Shown piece by piece: positions 1 to 8,812 of a DNA stretch of 64,000 nucleotides (its first letter is position 1; each line of letters starts with the position of its first letter). The DNA comes from Littorina saxatilis (Eukaryota; Mollusca; Gastropoda; Littorinimorpha; Littorinidae): positions 25,693,413-25,757,412 of the forward strand of contig NC_090261.1 in assembly GCF_037325665.1 (NCBI RefSeq). The letters are read 5' to 3'. The notes under the pieces are model-generated. The model was given only the letters and a program-made list of their open reading frames with translations, ran no database searches and had not been told where the DNA came from. The position numbers and the translations under genes were made by a program.

Positions 1-99
1 ACACCACTCATCTTTTTCATACATAATATGAATAATAAGCAAATTAACTACTGCCGTAACTCCATAAACGTTCTTACAAGTAATAATTTCCTACTTATC

Positions 100-640
100 A
101 AACTCACTGTGACCTTGAAATTGGACCATGACCAGTCAGACTTATGTGAAGGTTAAAAACTCTAAACTTTTAAAAACGTTCAAGCAAAATTATAATTTGT
201 TTCATGTTTTGACCCCACTGTGAACTTGAAACTTGACGAGGGTCAATTGGACTTCCATCATATCTAAAGGTCATCAAACCATGGAAGTGTAAGGAGTGTC
301 ATAACTCTAGCTTTAAATAAAAGCCATCAGAGAAAATTAGAATTTGCTTTGTGTTTACCCAAACATGACCCCGCTGTGACCTTGAAATTCTACTAAGGTC
401 AACCAAGCTTGTCTCCTGTCTGGAGGTCATCAAAACCTGAAAGTATTTGAAGCTTCAAAGCTCCAGGTTCAAAAACGTCCAGAACAATGATAATTTCCCA
501 TTCTTCGACCTGAGCAAGACACCGGTTTTACCTTGAAATCTGACGAGGGTCAAACAGACTTGCAGCACGTCTGGAGGTATAATCAAACCTCAGAAATGTA
601 CAAAGTTTCAAAGCACTAACTTCAATAACACCAGAGAAAC
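100..640. repeat. Imperfect tandem repeat rich in TGACCTTGA nuclear-receptor half-sites
   Basis: About four degenerate units of roughly 120-150 bp follow one another. Each opens with a version of 'ctgtgaccttgaaattt' and then 'gaggtcaa' or 'aaggtcaa', followed by an 'aggtcatcaaacc' segment. Clear unit starts lie near 107, 220, 371 and 528. TGACCTTGA is the reverse complement of TCAAGGTCA, the extended half-site of NR5A/ERR-type nuclear receptors; any binding is inference. A related repeat occurs at 54420-54860. Positions 1-100 and 640-1400 show no gene; the 127-codon frame at 909-1292 has no recognisable domain. Confidence 0.6.
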
Positions 641-1410
641 CCTTAGCCTTACCGTTCACGGTTTCGAGGCTAAGCACGGCCGTCATGTTGGCCGGCCGGA
701 TGCCCTAACAGTCCTATAATTACCAAGACTCGTGTGAGTCAAAGACAATACAAACAATAAAGTCTTTCCTGGTATCACAGTTCACCTACTCTTGCTAAGT
801 TGCTTGATGTCACTAAGCTTTCTTTGAATACAGGTTTGAACTGGATGCAACATCACGACACACCATGCGAAGATACTCTGTCAACAATGATAGACGGATA
901 AATGAATTATGCTTGAAGTGCCTGCAGTTGATAAAGGAGTTTATTTTTCTGTAGGAGCGAGGAAGATTGCCTTAGTATCAGACAGGAACGGTCCATGCAT
1001 CACTGCACACAGCATTACAAAAAAAGTACAGATTATTCAGACGTCTCAAAATCAAAACAGAACAAACGTATGGCCCTCAAAAACAAAGGGTGAATGGAAA
1101 ATTAAGCGTATTGTTCAAACCGACCCAGTGAGAACACTCAATAGACTTGGTGACATTTTTACGTACCCTTTCCCTTCCAGACGACATTCGAAGTCTAGGA
1201 CAGAAACACGTAGCAATGAATATAAAAGGTGTATATTCTTAAGTACCATTTATGAAAACAATCCGAACATATACAATAATTTCTCACTGTAAAAAGCTCA
1301 AAAAAGAAACCCTGCCTCTCTCCGCTGAAGAGACAGACAAAGAACTCAGAACTTTATTAGGAAAGGATAACGGTCAGCCTAATCGTCCAACCTGCACAGG
1401 GAACTAAATG

Positions 1411-1412
<2 letters not shown>

Positions 1413-1464
<52 letters not shown>
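1413..1464. repeat. (CA)n microsatellite
   Basis: An uninterrupted CA run of about 26 units. It produces a poly-Cys/Val frame on the minus strand that is not a gene. The DNA from 1465 to 1930 shows no recognisable feature. Confidence 0.95.
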
Positions 1465-1468
<4 letters not shown>

Positions 1469-1929
1469 TAAAACATAAGAACACGCGCGCACACACGCGC
1501 GTAATTTTCCATTCACCTTTCTTTGTTTTTTTGAGAGATAAAGGGAGAGTATATTGAAGGTGGGATAAATAATTCCGCGTTTGACCTTGTATGGCACCAA
1601 AGAGATATTTGATGGCACTTTCAACTTGAAGCAGAGACTAGAGGAGACAGGTACAGAATGATAGCCAAACTTCGCCGAGTCACTTTTTTAACACCAACTT
1701 TTATGAAAACACGGACAGAGAGAAAATAAACGTATCCAACGTGACTGGCAATTCAGTGTTTGCAATGAAACAGTAGTTACTTCGCGCGGCTAATTCGAAA
1801 CGGCTGACAGATTTATACCGAGCAGAATACGCATACACTTGATTCCAAATTAGAAAAAAAATCTGTTTGCCTACGTCTGTTACAACGAAATGGACTCCAC
1901 GTAGCCTATAGACCAGTGTCAAAAATGGC

Positions 1930-2014
<85 letters not shown>

Positions 2015-2036
2015 TCACTCACACACACACACACGC
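1930..2036. repeat. Long (CA)n microsatellite
   Basis: About 100 bp of CA repeats with a short CACT interruption near 2010-2020. It lies just left of the inverted-repeat element at 2069. The His/Thr and Cys/Val frames across it are repeat artefacts. Confidence 0.95.
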
Positions 2037-2068
2037 ACGCGCATGGAATGAAAAACTTGAACCATTCT

Positions 2069-2613
2069 GGTGTAACACGAGAAAATTACTCCCACGAGAT
2101 TTTTACTCCGAAGTAAACATTTCGCACGAAAAAGTTACTCCCTTTACAAAAAAAGCACTCCCCCATTAATTACACGAGAAAATTACTCCCCAAGACAGGT
2201 GAGTTCCGAGTAAACATTTCGTACAAAAATGTTACTCCCCTGACAAATAAATAACGAATAAATTACTTCACCCCAACACAAGCAATTCAACTTCCCATGC
2301 CAGGTGTACGAAATTTTTACTCCCTTGTCCCCTGTTAGTCTTGGTGGTGGAAGGGGTGGAAGGAGGGTAGCGCGACATTCGTGTGCGCGAGATCACTTAT
2401 TGGCATTATCCCTTCGCCCGCATCCCATTTTTGCGTACGAGATTTTTACTGGAAGTAAAAAAAATGGGGAGTAAAAATTTCGGGGAGGGAGTAATTTTTT
2501 CGTGCCTTGGGGAGTTCTTTTCTCGTACGAAAAGTGTACTCGGAGTAAGAATTTCGTACGAAATATTTACTCCGGAGTAAATTTTTCGTGGAGTCAAAAT
2601 TTCGTGTTACACC
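2069..2613. mobile_element. Short inverted-repeat element (MITE-like) with arrays of TTACTCC/TTTCGTACGAAA motifs
   Basis: The element begins GGTGTAACACGA and ends with its exact reverse complement TCGTGTTACACC, a 12-bp terminal inverted repeat. Its 545 bp are filled with variants of 'aaaattactcc', 'ggagtaaa' and 'tttcgtacgaaa' in both orientations, so most of it can fold back locally. No transposase frame is visible; the short frames at 2383-2597 are repeat translations. It looks like a non-autonomous DNA transposon. No convincing target duplication was found, so the superfamily is open. A similar architecture is seen at 58571-58900 and 32637-34918. Confidence 0.65.
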
Positions 2614-3006
2614 GGCAATATCGCGACTTAACCCCGTGCAAACTGTCCTGAAAGTTATTCATATCTTGGTCATAAAGAATAAGAAATTTTTAATAGGCAG
2701 TTACAGATAAGAAGCATTTTTGTGTGAGTGTTCGAAGAACAAAACGTTAAAAAAAGTTACCTTGTTGTACTCGATAAGTTGTATTTAATTAATTGTATGA
2801 GATATTGTTAATTGTTGTTATTTATTTGAATAAAATTGTTTGAAAAAAAGAAAAGAAAAAAAAAGAACGTCAAAGCAATTTCCTTGTTGCATAATATGAA
2901 GTCATGACTAAAACCCTTACGACGCGTTTTTCCTGTTTCTTAATTGGGAAAACCGGCAAGTAGTACGGCAAGCGAAATGACTCATCCATTACGGTTAATA
3001 ACACTA

Positions 3007-3612
3007 ATTATTAGGTGCATGTGCTGTGCTTGCCCTGAAACAACCCCAACAAGCCAATCAGCTGTCTCGATTTGCAAATTGAACCAATAAGAACACTGCA
3101 CTTGTGGTTGAAAAATGACAGTGCTTTCAGCTTAGCTGCTCAAGCTGCCAGGTTGATTTGACGTAAGTTACCCGGAAGTTTGCGCTTGGGCCAATCAAAA
3201 CCCGTCTCTCATTGCCGCCGCTGACAAACAGTCCAAATATTAAACCAGCCACTTGTGTTCTACAACACTCCAAAGGTTGCAGGCAAGAGAAACTGCCAGT
3301 TATGAAAAACTTTTAAAAAAATCAGTATTCGTCGGCTTCTCTCAGCTACCCAGACAAAAGGCGCCAGCGCGGCCCTTCAGCACAAGGCTAACAAGTGTCT
3401 GACCGTAATGAGATACACCTTCGGTTGGCCAAACAGTCTGGATAATTTGAATTTGAATAGTTCACCAATGAAGCTAAAAGTGGTGTCACTTTTCAATCAT
3501 AAGTGCATGTCCTTATAATCTTGGTTGCAATTTACAAACCGAGGCAGCTGATTGGCTTGCTATGCGGTTTCAGGGAAAGCCTAGCACGCAGACCCAAAAG
3601 TAGCATTAGTTG
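3007..3612. mobile_element. Inverted-repeat DNA element with arms of about 110 bp
   Basis: The block near 3030-3135 (containing 'caagccaatcagctg') is repeated in reverse complement near 3470-3590 (containing 'cagctgattggcttg'). The arms are imperfect but alignable over roughly 110 bp and extend outward to about 3007 and 3612. The 340 bp between them hold no open frame. This fits an old MITE; the exact ends and target duplication are not clear. Positions 2620-3000 show no feature. Confidence 0.6.
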
Positions 3613-3852
3613 TCATTGAAGAGCAAATTCGCTTGTCTTACAGTAGCGTTTCGATGAGTGTTGAAGATTCTCTCTAGTCACTGAGTATGTCTTTGTTCAA
3701 ATTAAGAAAGACAACAATTACAAATAGAGCACCAATAATGACTTGTCGCGCTTTGTAAGTCTACGACTGTGCTTATATTACTGCAGCAGAACACATTTGT
3801 TTGCAAAATACTGGGCGTGACTTTAGCTTATTTTCAAGGTGTTGCCGGTTAA

Positions 3853-4390
3853 AGGTCCTTGTCTACATTTTTACAGTACCGAAATCGCCCTTTGACCATT
3901 AAAATGCAGAGTCTATTATCTACAAATATCAACAATACACCCCCTTTCGATCAGGAAAGACGAAGCCAGTGTAGCCGTTTGAAAATTCATTGTAGTATTC
4001 CAGCGTAGTACTCATAGTAGGATATCCTTATTTGGAAAATGCCAAGCGCAAAACTCCTCTCAAATCCCGTGCATTTCGTGCGTTTAAAAAAAAGCGTGGA
4101 CAGCGCTCCAGTGTCAAACTGTTGCTGCACTTGTTTGGGCGTGGCTATAAGCATAGTGACATGAATTTGATTGGTCAGTATTTTTAGGCAAAGCACATGT
4201 GTTCTCAGCAAACAGAAAACAAAATATTGGAAGCGTGAGTCACGCTACCCAAAAATAAAATCTTTTTTTTACATATATATTTTTTTTCTATAACTTTTTT
4301 CCCCATGGTTCATTCATCATCTTACATAACGTTTTAGCGAAATCTAACCATAAGATTATTGAAAAAAAGCAAAAATGTAGACGACCACCT
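3853..4390. mobile_element. TTAA-flanked MITE
   Basis: The left end reads TTAA then AGGTCCTTGTCTACATTTTT, and the right end reads AAAAATGTAGACGACCACCT then TTAA, so about 20 bp are inverted with three or four mismatches. TTAA duplications at 3849-3852 and 4391-4394 are typical of piggyBac- and Kolobok-type elements. The 538 bp contain no transposase. The 74-codon minus frame at 3987-4211 matches nothing I recognise. Confidence 0.7.
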
Positions 4391-4481
4391 TTAAGAATAA
4401 GAGTACTGATGGGAACAACCAATTGAAAGCTGAAAAAAGTGTCAAAACGCATGTAAGTTGTCGCATGCTCATGTGCGCACT

Positions 4482-4899
4482 ACCCCCCGCGGGTTAGGGG
4501 GAGTCCCATATTGGTTGGGACGAGAAAGAATTTACCCGATGCTACCCAGCATGTCGTAAGAGGCGACTAACGGTTCTGTTTCTCCTTTTACCCTTGTTAA
4601 GTGTTTCTTGTATAGATTATAGTCAATGTTTGTAAAGATTTTAGTCAAGCAGTATGTAAGAAATGTTTAGTCCTTTGTACTGGAAACTTGCATTCTCCCA
4701 GTAAGGTCATATATTGTACTACGTTGCAAACCCCTGGAGCAATGTTTTGATTAGTGCTTTTGTGAACAAGAAACAATTAACAAGTGGCTCTATCCCATCT
4801 TCCCCCTTTCCCCTATCCCATCTCCCCCCTTTCCCCGTCGCGATATAACCTTGAATGGTTGAAAACGACGTTAAACACCAAATAAAGAAAGAAAGAAAG
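4482..4899 (+). mobile_element. Full-length SINE, (AAAG)n tail, 11-bp target duplication
   Basis: The element starts with 'accccccgcgggttaggggg' and ends with 'aaataaagaaagaaagaaag'. It is flanked by perfect copies of 'atgtgcgcact' at 4471-4481 and 4900-4910. Other copies are at 53847-54213 and 56748-57115 (both minus) and a 5'-truncated one at 25464-25590 (plus). It lies 53 bp from the stop codon of the receptor at 4952-7081, probably in that gene's 3' UTR in antisense orientation. I see no obvious tRNA boxes at its head. Confidence 0.85.
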
Positions 4900-4951
4900 A
4901 TGTGCGCACTTGTGATAGGCTTTACTTGCTTCGGTGACGGGAAGGCGACAG

Positions 4952-7081
4952 TCAGGGGTTGTTGTGAGGTAGGATCTCGCTCACAGCCACACGAAGACGT
5001 CCCCAGAAGGACGTGACGGCATCCCGGTCATCCATCCACTGGATGTACGTCGTCGTCTTCAGCACCGCCATCATGGCCGCCGTCAGGTCACGTGACGGCA
5101 CGTCATCCAGACACACGATGATCAACGCGTCATCAAAGTCCATCACGTGAGTCAGGCACAGAGACAGCTCGAACTGACACCACTGACTCTGCACGAAGCT
5201 GGCTGAGAACAGCATCATCACTTTCTTGCTTCTCTCAACACAGTCAGCGATGTTGTCCACAATGTTCCTTCCTAAGGTGAAGTCTCGCTGATGCAGACAC
5301 AGGCGCAGACCCAGACGGTCTTCCAGCTCGGGCATGAGGTGTCGACGAACCCAGGGCAGGTCGTCGGAGTCGTGGGACACGAAGATGTCGTAGTCAAAAT
5401 GACCGGTCTGCAGACGTCGCCTTCTGGCGTCACCATGGCCACGAAACGCTTCGTACAGCACTAGGCGAAAATGCCAGCGGTAACGAAACACGACGACGAT
5501 CACAGCAAGGGTCAGAAGCACGAGACTGATGACGACAATGATCATCATAGAGACATCGAAGCTCAGCAGGCACGCCTGAGCGACAACATGGAAGTCCTCC
5601 ACCTGAAGGTCTGGTATGTTGGAGCAATTGTAAGAGCCCCATGTATGGTCGAAAAGAGACTTGTTGGAGACCAGCCAGTGTTGAAACCAAACAAGGTCAC
5701 AGGAACATAAAAACGGATTGTGGCTCAAGTCAACATGCTTCAGTCGATTTCGAGTAGCTCCACTGAATGTTGAAGGGTTGATCAATGAGATCTGGTTTAT
5801 CCCCAAGTCCAAGTGTTTTAGACGTGTTAAGTTGTCAAACACACCGTCAGGTATCACGGAAATTGAGTTTCTGTTTAGATAAAGCCTCTCCAGTTTTGGG
5901 AATCTGTTAAACGTCACAGGCGAAATGCCTCCAGTTTGAGTACCTTCAAGATACAGATTTTCGAGGTTTGACAGGTGTCCAGTTAGTTTTTCGAATTTCT
6001 GGTTTTCAGCAGGAAATTTGTTGTGACTGAGTTCCAGTCTCCTTAGCCGAGTGAGATTAGCAAAACAGTCTTCCTGCACGTCGTTTGTCAAAAAATTGAT
6101 GTTGTTTAACGACAAATACAGACTTCTTAGTCTGGGGTTATTAAAAGCGCGTATTTGTATGTAACGCAAGAAGCTATTCATTTGCGTAAGATATAAGATC
6201 TCCAGCCGGGGAAAATTACGATAGCTAAAAGCGTTGGTTTTCAAACTCTCAAAACGGTTGTAATTCAGTCCCAGGAGCTGTAATTGTGGGAGGCACATGT
6301 GTGTCGGTAAGAAATTTATCAGGTTGCCGTCTAAATCAAGCTTCCGCAAAGATGGAAATAAAGATGTGCCATTGCTTGAACAAGTCTTTGGAAAGGAAAA
6401 GAGTGCATTGAATCCCAAGACCAGGACGTCCAATTGTATCGCACGACTGCTATACAGGTGCGAAATCTGGCAACGAGGCAAATACAGACTTTTCAGACCT
6501 TTAAGCGGAGCGAACAGATCAAGATCAACAACGTCGATTAAGTTTTTGTTAAACGTTATATTGGCAAGCCGAGGCAAATCTGCATCGTCAAAAAAGTGGC
6601 GTGGAATTGTTCCAAGCCGACACTCCTCCAGTTGTAGACTCCGAAGAGACGACACCGAGAGAACAGGGTGAAGCTGAGAGTAATTCAACGGGTTACCACT
6701 GAGCGTAAGCCGTGTCAACAATGTAAGATTGCGAAAGGCTCCCGGACGGATCTGAGTCAACTTATTGTAACTCAAGTCAACTTCAGTGATTCTTGTCACG
6801 TTTGAGAAAAAGCTGTCAAGTGAAATAGATTTCAGCTTGTTGTGGGTGAAAATCAAGTTCTGGATTCCGTTTGGAAGTTCGGGAATATAATGAAGTCCAT
6901 GAGAAGGCTGTGAGCAGTTAGCTTTTCTCTTATAGCATCGGCAAAGATTCTCGCCGCAAACATATAAAGAAGACTTCGCCTTTGTGATGGTTTTGTCGTG
7001 ACTGATGTGACCTGGTTGCACAGCACTTCGAGTGAAAACCACAGAAAGCACAACCGCACTATGAAACGCGATCCAGTACAT
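4952..7081 (-). CDS. Intronless Toll-like receptor (copy A)
   Basis: A single 709-codon frame encodes a type I receptor. A hydrophobic signal peptide covers residues 1-20. A cysteine-rich LRR N-cap (CGENLCRCY, from residue 42) leads into about 15 leucine-rich repeats from 66 to 455. A single LRR C-cap (NPFLCSCDLVWFQHW) makes this the single-cysteine-cluster type. One membrane span is near 512-532, then a basic linker RYRWHFRLVL, then a TIR domain at 561-705 with box 1 YDIFVSHD, box 2 RDFTLGRNIVDNI and box 3 FW. In the family, LRRs sense microbial or Spätzle-like ligands and the TIR recruits MyD88-type adaptors. The start aligns with residue 5 of copy B. The ligand is unknown. Tandem paralogues lie at 8813 and 14256. 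Confidence 0.95.
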   Translation of the reverse strand: MYWIAFHSAVVLSVVFTRSAVQPGHISHDKTITKAKSSLYVCGENLCRCYKRKANCSQPSHGLHYIPELPNGIQNLIFTHNKLKSISLDSFFSNVTRITEVDLSYNKLTQIRPGAFRNLTLLTRLTLSGNPLNYSQLHPVLSVSSLRSLQLEECRLGTIPRHFFDDADLPRLANITFNKNLIDVVDLDLFAPLKGLKSLYLPRCQISHLYSSRAIQLDVLVLGFNALFSFPKTCSSNGTSLFPSLRKLDLDGNLINFLPTHMCLPQLQLLGLNYNRFESLKTNAFSYRNFPRLEILYLTQMNSFLRYIQIRAFNNPRLRSLYLSLNNINFLTNDVQEDCFANLTRLRRLELSHNKFPAENQKFEKLTGHLSNLENLYLEGTQTGGISPVTFNRFPKLERLYLNRNSISVIPDGVFDNLTRLKHLDLGINQISLINPSTFSGATRNRLKHVDLSHNPFLCSCDLVWFQHWLVSNKSLFDHTWGSYNCSNIPDLQVEDFHVVAQACLLSFDVSMMIIVVISLVLLTLAVIVVVFRYRWHFRLVLYEAFRGHGDARRRRLQTGHFDYDIFVSHDSDDLPWVRRHLMPELEDRLGLRLCLHQRDFTLGRNIVDNIADCVERSKKVMMLFSASFVQSQWCQFELSLCLTHVMDFDDALIIVCLDDVPSRDLTAAMMAVLKTTTYIQWMDDRDAVTSFWGRLRVAVSEILPHNNP

Positions 7082-7828
7082 TTTGTTCTCTCAAATGTTT
7101 TTAAAACTGTTACTTGTGCGTTGACGAGGTCAAATCCTAATCCGGCTTTGAATAGCGCAGGTGCGTAAGTAGTGACTGCTAAAGGCTGCCGCTTTTCTTC
7201 TCAGCCAACAGTAACAACATAGCCTATGCACGAGGACTTTCTCAGATGTGCGTTTTACACGAATAGAACCCGGAAGAAAATGAGCAAATGCAGTTCCTTC
7301 GCGAAGGAAAGACACTGAGGTACAACCTCACGAATGAAGACAGCCCACCACAGTTTTATTGGAACACTTCGACCTTTTGTTGAATTCGATCTTCCGTCTC
7401 ATCTATCATCTGCCGTTCGACATTGTATGGCTCTCAATCTTCCAAGACAGACCAATCTTATGTCGCGTCGATCTCTTGTCTTTCAGTGTTATCTTATTAG
7501 ATTTTTTTTCGTGCAACGTTGGGTCAGCCACGACAGGCAATGGACTGAGAGGTAAATTAACCGAGTGTGTCCACGTTTGCCAACCTCAATGTGACTCGTT
7601 CAGATTTTTGTGTTAACCCTCTGGGTGATTTGAAGAAATGATAATCGCCTACTTTGTAATTTGTCAGCCTACTTCAGAACATGTAAGGTGATCTTCAGAC
7701 GACTAGAGTGTCAAACGAAATAAAGGAACTTCCTGGTGTCGTGACTAACTCTCTTTCAGTCAACGTGCAGGCTCGGCTTCTGCAATAATCGATTGATAAT
7801 TACTAATCAAGTGCACGAATTCAGTTAA
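7082..7828. other. Probable 5' flank of receptor copy A
   Basis: About 750 bp lie upstream of the minus-strand receptor. No other gene, repeat or clear promoter motif was identified. Short frames at 7130-7616 have no recognisable domain. Confidence 0.4.
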
Positions 7829-8572
7829 AGGCACGGTAAGCCTCCCGTAAACCATCACAGATACTGTCAGGCTTTTACACACAGTACAAACACCCTTCCA
7901 TTTGAACGCTCACCAAACGGGAACATCCTAGGTGCCCTACGTAAAGAGCGAGCAATTTTCAAAGAATTAATTTTGCGGAGAGAGTGTCAGAGACAATCGG
8001 ACCGTGGTGCGTTTTGGCGCTAGACCTAACTTTTAAAATATAAATAATAAATTGACAGCTTGTTACACAAACATTCTTAAATTATAAAAGAATTCTTTTT
8101 TCATCAAGACAAGATCAGTACAAATCGAAGTTTTGAAAGTTTGAAAAAGAAAAGCCCGGAAGCAGGGTCACGCAAGGTCGTGGTTCTCGTAGCAGACGAC
8201 GGTTTATACCTATCGCCAGTTCCTCTGAACAGTCAAAAGCCATTGCTAGAGTTCTTGTGAACCACAGCCGTTTGTTTCGTGCATAGTCAGAGGTACTTAA
8301 TAACGTGCTATTGCAGATAAGCTCACAGCGAGTCGCATTCAAATTACTAACTGACGACTACATTGTGAAAAAGGGAAACTTGATCACACGGGTTCACCAT
8401 GGTTCAGGGGTAAGATAAACCACGCAAAAATAAATTCTTTGAAAATTGCTCGCTCTTTAGGGAGGGCACCTAGGATGTTCCCATTTGGTGAGCGTTCAAA
8501 TGGAAGGGTGTCTGTACTGTGTGTAAAAGCCTGACAGTATCTGTGATGGTTTACGGGAGGCTTACTGTGCCT
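7829..8572. mobile_element. TTAA-flanked MITE with about 145-bp inverted arms
   Basis: The left arm (7829-7972) begins AGGCACGGTAAGCCTCCCGT. The right arm (8428-8572) is its reverse complement with few mismatches, including the 'gaacatcctaggtgcc' and 'gagcgttcaaatggaaggg' blocks. TTAA flanks it at 7825-7828 and 8573-8576. The 744-bp element lies between two receptor genes. The roughly 450-bp centre has no transposase. TTAA points to a piggyBac or Kolobok relative. High arm identity suggests a fairly recent insertion. Confidence 0.85.
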
Positions 8573-8587
8573 TTAATTAAATTGTGC

Positions 8588-8591
<4 letters not shown>

Positions 8592-8661
<70 letters not shown>

Positions 8662-8709
8662 TCACACACAAACACACACACCTTCGCACACACACAAACA
8701 CACACACCT

Positions 8710-8750
<41 letters not shown>

Positions 8751-8751
8751 A
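8592..8751. repeat. Compound (CT)n-(CA)n microsatellite
   Basis: About 55 bp of CT repeat run into interrupted CA repeats containing two 'caccttcg' insertions. The tract sits in the 3' flank of receptor copy B. A CA-rich tract is in the matching place 3' of copy C (14124-14190), so it may have travelled with the gene duplication. Confidence 0.95.
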
Positions 8752-8812
8752 GTCTTTCACTATGACACCTTGTTAACAAAATCACCTGTTTGAAAGAAGG
8801 GGAAACAGGCAG

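Noticed and set aside
909-1292. 127-codon plus-strand frame
   Set aside because: No recognisable domain, no splice context, and ordinary composition for AT-rich non-coding DNA.
1379-2116. Cys-Val and His-Thr repeat frames on both strands
   Set aside because: They are translations of CA/GT microsatellites and have no other protein features. The same applies at 8519-8785, 45061-45431 and 51967-52561.
8592-8751. CRISPR-like array
   Set aside because: Simple microsatellite in a eukaryotic genome without unique spacers. None of the repeat arrays here has a spacer pattern.
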